This document shows positions 14,579 to 17,512 of a stretch of 17,512 nt of DNA, one piece after another; position 1 is the first letter of the stretch, and each line of letters begins with the position of its first letter. Where the stretch lies: assembly GCA_002887195.1 (NCBI GenBank), contig PJAB01001075.1:1-17512 (forward strand), read 5' to 3'. Origin of the DNA: Chrysochromulina parva (taxonomy: Eukaryota > Haptophyta > Prymnesiales > Chrysochromulinaceae). The notes under the pieces were generated by a model. That model was not told where the DNA came from and ran no database searches. It was given only the letters and a program-made list of their open reading frames with translations. The translations under genes were made by a program, and so were the position numbers.

Positions 14579-17212
14579 TTAGGTAGGGGGCTTCCACTCA
14601 GTGTCGGCGAAGGGCGCCGTCCCGGCAGGGATGCGCATCTGCGCGTCAAAGAGTCGCAGAGCGGCCCTCCACTTGCCCTCGCGGTTCGTCGTACCCTGCG
14701 GCGTCGCGAGATCGACCGTCTCCACCTTAATCATCCGAGATCATACGAGATCATACGAGATCATCCGAGATCATCCTAGATCATCCGAGGCAATCAGGGC
14801 ACACCTTCGGCGTCGCGAGATCGACCGTCTCCACCTTGATCATCGTCTCGTTGTTGTCGGCGGCCAGCTTGTTGAGAGTGATGTACCTGAAGAAGGAGGC
14901 AGCGTCAGATGCGATCAGCCGCCATCAGCCGTCATCAGCAGTCGTCACTAGCACACTCCGAATGTGTGGTCATCAGATGTACCCGTCGGTGCCATAGCCC
15001 TCCATCGGAGCGAGGTGTAGCGTGCCGCCAAAGTACTTTGCGTATAGTCGCGCGAGCGGCAGCCCCAGCCCCACCTGAGATGAGGAGATTCGATGAGATG
15101 CAATGAGAGATCAGATGCGATAAGATGCGATGAGATGCGGCAGCCCCAGCCCTACCTTCCAATTCGCATCGCCGACCTGAATCATTCGATATCTTCCGAG
15201 ATCATCCGAGGCAATCAGGGCACACCTTCCAATTCGCATCGCCCACCGAGACCGGAAGGACTTTTCGGTCAGTCGCCACCTTCCAATTACGGTCCGTGTG
15301 CATGCTGCGAGAGGACCGCACGCCGTCAGCTGATGAGAGAGGCAATCCGTGAGGTCATCCGTGCCAATGAGATGGCATCTCATGAGCTGCTGATGAGAGA
15401 GGCAATCCGTGAGGTCATCCGTGCCAATGAGATGGCAGCTCATCAGCGCACGCACCTGCGATAGGACCAGATGTCCGCAAGACCCGAGCGCGGCATTCCG
15501 CCAGCTTGGTCCGCCACTTTGATGGTCACATTCGCGTCGCTCACCTGAGGATGGAGGCCAACCGATCCCAAATTAGGTCATCATCAGGCGAGATCAGGCG
15601 AGATCCACCGCTCACCGCCACGATGACGCGGATGGGGAGCGATTCCAAATCGACAGTGCGCCCAGAGCCAGATTGTGACGAAACGTGACGAAGCGTCGCC
15701 TTGGAGGCGTTCGAGAGCAGCTCGCCCACTACGAAGCGCAGGTGGCTCGGCACGTACCTGATGGCGGACGCAATCAGAGCTCATTAGAGCTCATTAGAGC
15801 TCATTAGAGCTCATCAGAGCTCACCGGAGCTCATCGGAGCTCATCAAAGCTCATCAGAGCTCATCAAGCGCAGGCGAATCGGTGCTTACGTGAAGCTATG
15901 CGAAGGGTCGCCGTGGACATGAATGGGAGGCAATCAAGGAGTTTCGTCAAGATGCGTACGTGAAGCTATGCGAAGGGTCGCCGTGGACGTGAATGGGAGG
16001 CAATCAATGAGTTTCGTCAAGATGCGTACGTGAAGCTATGCGAAGGGTCGCCGTGGACGTGAATGGGAGGCAATCAATGAGTTTCGTCAAGATGCGTACG
16101 TGAAGCTATGCGAAGGGTCGCCGTGAACGTGAATGGGAGGCGCGGCCCCAAACTGGGCACGCGTCCATTCACTCATCTCGTCGGCGAGCTCCTTGCACAC
16201 GGCCACAGGCGAGCACGCGAGCTCGATGATACCAGCGTACCTGATGAGGGAGGCCATCAGGTAGGCCATCAGAGCTTATCAAAGGCCATCCATGGCCATC
16301 AGAGCTCATCAGAGCTTCTCAGAGCTCATCAGAGCTCATCAGAGGCCATCGGCGCACCCCTCCCGCGGCTGCCGCGCGCCCAAAAAGTGCTCCGTGAGAA
16401 ACCGGAGACCCAATCTGGCCGAGAAGATCGCGTCCAGATGCCGGTCGATCGCGAGCTTCAGGGCCGCGTCGAGCCCCGACGAGCCGTTGGCCTCTGATGA
16501 GCTTTGATTAAGTGACTCCTCCACACGGAGGTGTGAAGGAGACTCCTCGGTGTGAAGCGACGTGAGCGCCTCGGCGAACGTGCGTCGCGTCTCGCCCTCC
16601 TACTCCGCAACACCGCAAGAGCTCCACCAATCAGTGTGGCCATCGGACGCAATCAGGCGCAATCAAGGGGAAGACCTCCACCTGCTCCTCAAAGCGCAGG
16701 CGCAAGCGGCCCGCGAACTCCAGCTCGTCGCCCGCGTTGGTCATGCGCGGCTGCTCAAGGAGAAAAAGGAGGCGCTGCCAGTAGGCCGTCGTGAGCAGCT
16801 GCACCGCGGGCTGGCGTGCCAGCTCCGAGGGCACCGCAAGGAGCAGAGAGAGGATGTGCGCTCTGCGCGCCAGGAGCTCACGCCGCACAAACTTTGCGTT
16901 GAGCAGCGCTTGCTCCGCCGAGCGAGCCTGCATCTCGGCCGCACGTTGCAGTGTGCGGATGGACACCGGTGTGGGCGGCAGGAGCTCTGTGAGCCTCGCG
17001 ATGGTCTCGCGACACGGCGGTGCATGGCGCATCGCAAGCAGCTGGCTCGTGAGCTCGGGCAGCGCCAAAGTGCTGCTGCTGCCGCCGCTGCTGCTGCCGA
17101 GCTGCCGCACGGCGGCACGGGCTGAGCGATGGCAGTCGAGACTGCTGCTGCCGAGCTGTGCTGCACGGGCCGTGCGATGGGGAGCCAAGAGCAAGGTGCG
17201 CACGGTCGCCAT
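14579..17212 (-). CDS. Mitochondrial 2-oxoacid dehydrogenase kinase-like protein (PDK/BCKDK family), about 504 aa
   Basis: Nine minus-strand exons are proposed: 17212-16682, 16599-16358, 16240-16100, 15757-15616, 15544-15456, 15304-15226, 15074-14983, 14886-14805 and 14695-14579. All joins keep phase. The start [20 protein letters not shown] is an Arg-rich, acid-free mitochondrial presequence. Family marks are [20 protein letters not shown] (helical domain), an N-box ELLSNASKA near 317-325, a G1-box [14 protein letters not shown] near 361-374, a G2-box [17 protein letters not shown] near 409-425, and [12 protein letters not shown]. These kinases phosphorylate E1-alpha of pyruvate or branched-chain dehydrogenase. 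The usual His-Asn motif of the helical domain is not visible: the matching place reads [15 protein letters not shown] across the first splice. The lid segment between G1 and G2 is unusual ([15 protein letters not shown]), and exon 6 has alternative possible edges. Confidence 0.82.
14699..14837 (-). repeat. Kinase-like gene intron 8 with a 30-bp exon-end copy
   Basis: Bases 14808-14837 (exon 8, coding [10 protein letters not shown]) recur exactly at 14699-14728, just inside the acceptor CCGCAG of intron 14804-14696. The interior is an array of GGATGATCTC or GTATGATCTC decamers. Confidence 0.9.
15075..15304 (-). repeat. AATTGGAAGGT donor-side unit present three times around exon 6
   Basis: On the minus strand AATTGGAAGGT occurs within exon 6 (followed by GGCGACTGACC), at its proposed end (15226, followed by GTGCCCTGATT) and inside the following intron (followed by AGGGCTGGGGCTG). 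The last two share GGCGATGCGAATTGGAAGGT. The intron also carries a partial copy of the next exon's start (GGGCTGGGGCTGCCGC). Several in-frame splice combinations are possible. Confidence 0.7.
15320..15446 (-). repeat. 59-bp direct repeat inside intron 5 of the kinase-like gene
   Basis: A block containing GATGAGAGAGGCAATCCGTG on the plus strand, followed by AGGTCATCCGTGCCAATGAG and ATGGCA, occurs twice, with the two blocks starting near 15332 and 15391. On the minus strand each ends with GATTGCCTCTCTCATCAG, so the intron carries two copies of an acceptor. Confidence 0.8.
15758..15887 (-). repeat. CTCTGATGAG/CTCTAATGAG decamer array in intron 3
   Basis: From about 15778 to 15866 the plus strand repeats AGAGCTCATT or AGAGCTCATC. 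On the minus strand that is CTCTAATGAG or CTCTGATGAG, each with a CTRAT core resembling a branch site, ending GATTGCGTCCGCCATCAG at the acceptor. Confidence 0.85.
15888..16146 (-). repeat. 70-bp tandem repeat (about 3.7 copies) of an exon end with its donor
   Basis: TGAAGCTATG starts at 15891, 15961, 16031 and 16101, an exact 70-bp period. On the minus strand each copy reads exon-like CCTCCCATTCACG, then CGGCGACCCTTCGCATAGCT, then TTCAC with a donor GTACGC (GTAAGC in the last). Only the first copy (16100 upward) can code, because reading past its donor meets TGA within four codons. Intron 3 is therefore 342 nt with three decoy donors. Confidence 0.9.
16241..16357 (-). repeat. Intron 2 of the kinase-like gene: CTCTGATGAG/GATGGCC array
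   Basis: The donor is GTGCGCCGATGG and the acceptor GATGGCCTCCCTCATCAG. The interior alternates CTCTGATGAG with CTGATGGCC-type units. The exon after it starts GTACGC, similar to the donor. Confidence 0.75.
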
Positions 17213-17398
17213 CCTCCTCAGGCCGCCTCGTCCTACCTCATTGTTTTTGTTCTCGCTTCCGGAGAATTTGGGAGATAATAAAAGTTGAATCAGCGACCCG
17301 CCACCCTTACACCGCTGGGAAAGCACCGACACTTTTGTGACTCAATACGAAGCGCACTTGCGCATCGTTTTCGAGACACGAGTGAGGGGGGAGCACGC

Positions 17399-17512
17399 TT
17401 AGTACTCCTCGCCCTCCTCCTCGCCCTCGCCCTCGGCCGACTCGGCGCCGACCTCCTCGTAGTCCTTCTCGAGGGCGGCGAGGTCCTCGCGGGCCTCGGA
17501 GAACTCGCCCTC
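17399..17512 (-). CDS. Alpha-tubulin, C-terminal 37 residues (5' part outside the window)
   Basis: The last 37 codons read [20 protein letters not shown], then [17 protein letters not shown] and a stop. [20 protein letters not shown] at the end of helix 12 is characteristic of alpha-tubulin (beta-tubulin differs here), and the acidic tail ends in the usual EEY that is subject to detyrosination. Codon third positions are almost all G or C, as expected of a highly expressed gene in this genome. It is transcribed in the same direction as the downstream kinase-like gene, with 186 bp between this stop and that gene's ATG. Confidence 0.95.
   Translation of the reverse strand, partial: EGEFSEAREDLAALEKDYEEVGAESAEGEGEEEGEEY

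Overview
The window reads as nuclear DNA of a unicellular, GC-rich, intron-bearing eukaryotic alga. The reasons are spliceosomal introns with matching phases in at least four genes, the C-terminus of an alpha-tubulin, a mitochondrial-type pyruvate/branched-chain dehydrogenase kinase, and a BolA-like protein whose leader looks like a signal peptide followed by Phe-Gly and a Ser/Arg-rich stretch. That bipartite leader with Phe at the predicted cleavage site is typical of algae with a red-lineage secondary plastid (haptophytes, stramenopiles, cryptophytes). A haptophyte is my best guess, from general impression only.

Layout: (1) 1-1319, plus strand: 3' part of a coiled-coil protein gene cut into small exons. 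(2) 2230-2995, minus: two-exon unknown protein, head to head with (3) 3324-4592, plus: single-exon unknown protein of 422 aa. (4) 4692-7206, minus: five-exon protein of about 705 aa with a low-complexity N-terminal half and a cyclic-nucleotide-binding-like domain. (5) about 8178-8891, minus: homeodomain-like helix-turn-helix protein followed by an array of small hairpins. (6) 9554-10390, plus: secreted tyrosine/dual-specificity phosphatase-like protein. (7) 10725-13195, plus: five-exon, 648-aa protein with the order PUB, seven WD40 blades, PFU, UBA, resembling PLAA/Ufd3 but with PUB at the front and UBA at the end in place of PUL. (8) 13308-13808, plus: plastid BolA-like protein. (9) 14579-17212, minus: nine-exon mitochondrial dehydrogenase kinase-like protein. 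(10) 17399-17512, minus: end of alpha-tubulin, cut by the window edge. I see no tRNA, rRNA, CRISPR array or intact transposon.

The most striking feature is the introns. In gene after gene they are flanked by, or built from, direct copies of the neighbouring exon edge (13 to about 70 bp), and their interiors are tandem arrays of a roughly 10-nt unit carrying CTGAT or CTAAT, which resembles the branch-point consensus CTRAY. Many end in close variants of GATTGCCTCCCTCATCAG. This looks like recent intron gain or growth by segmental duplication, or insertion of introner-like elements with target duplication, caught at several stages. All gene models were derived by hand from reading frames and splice phases.
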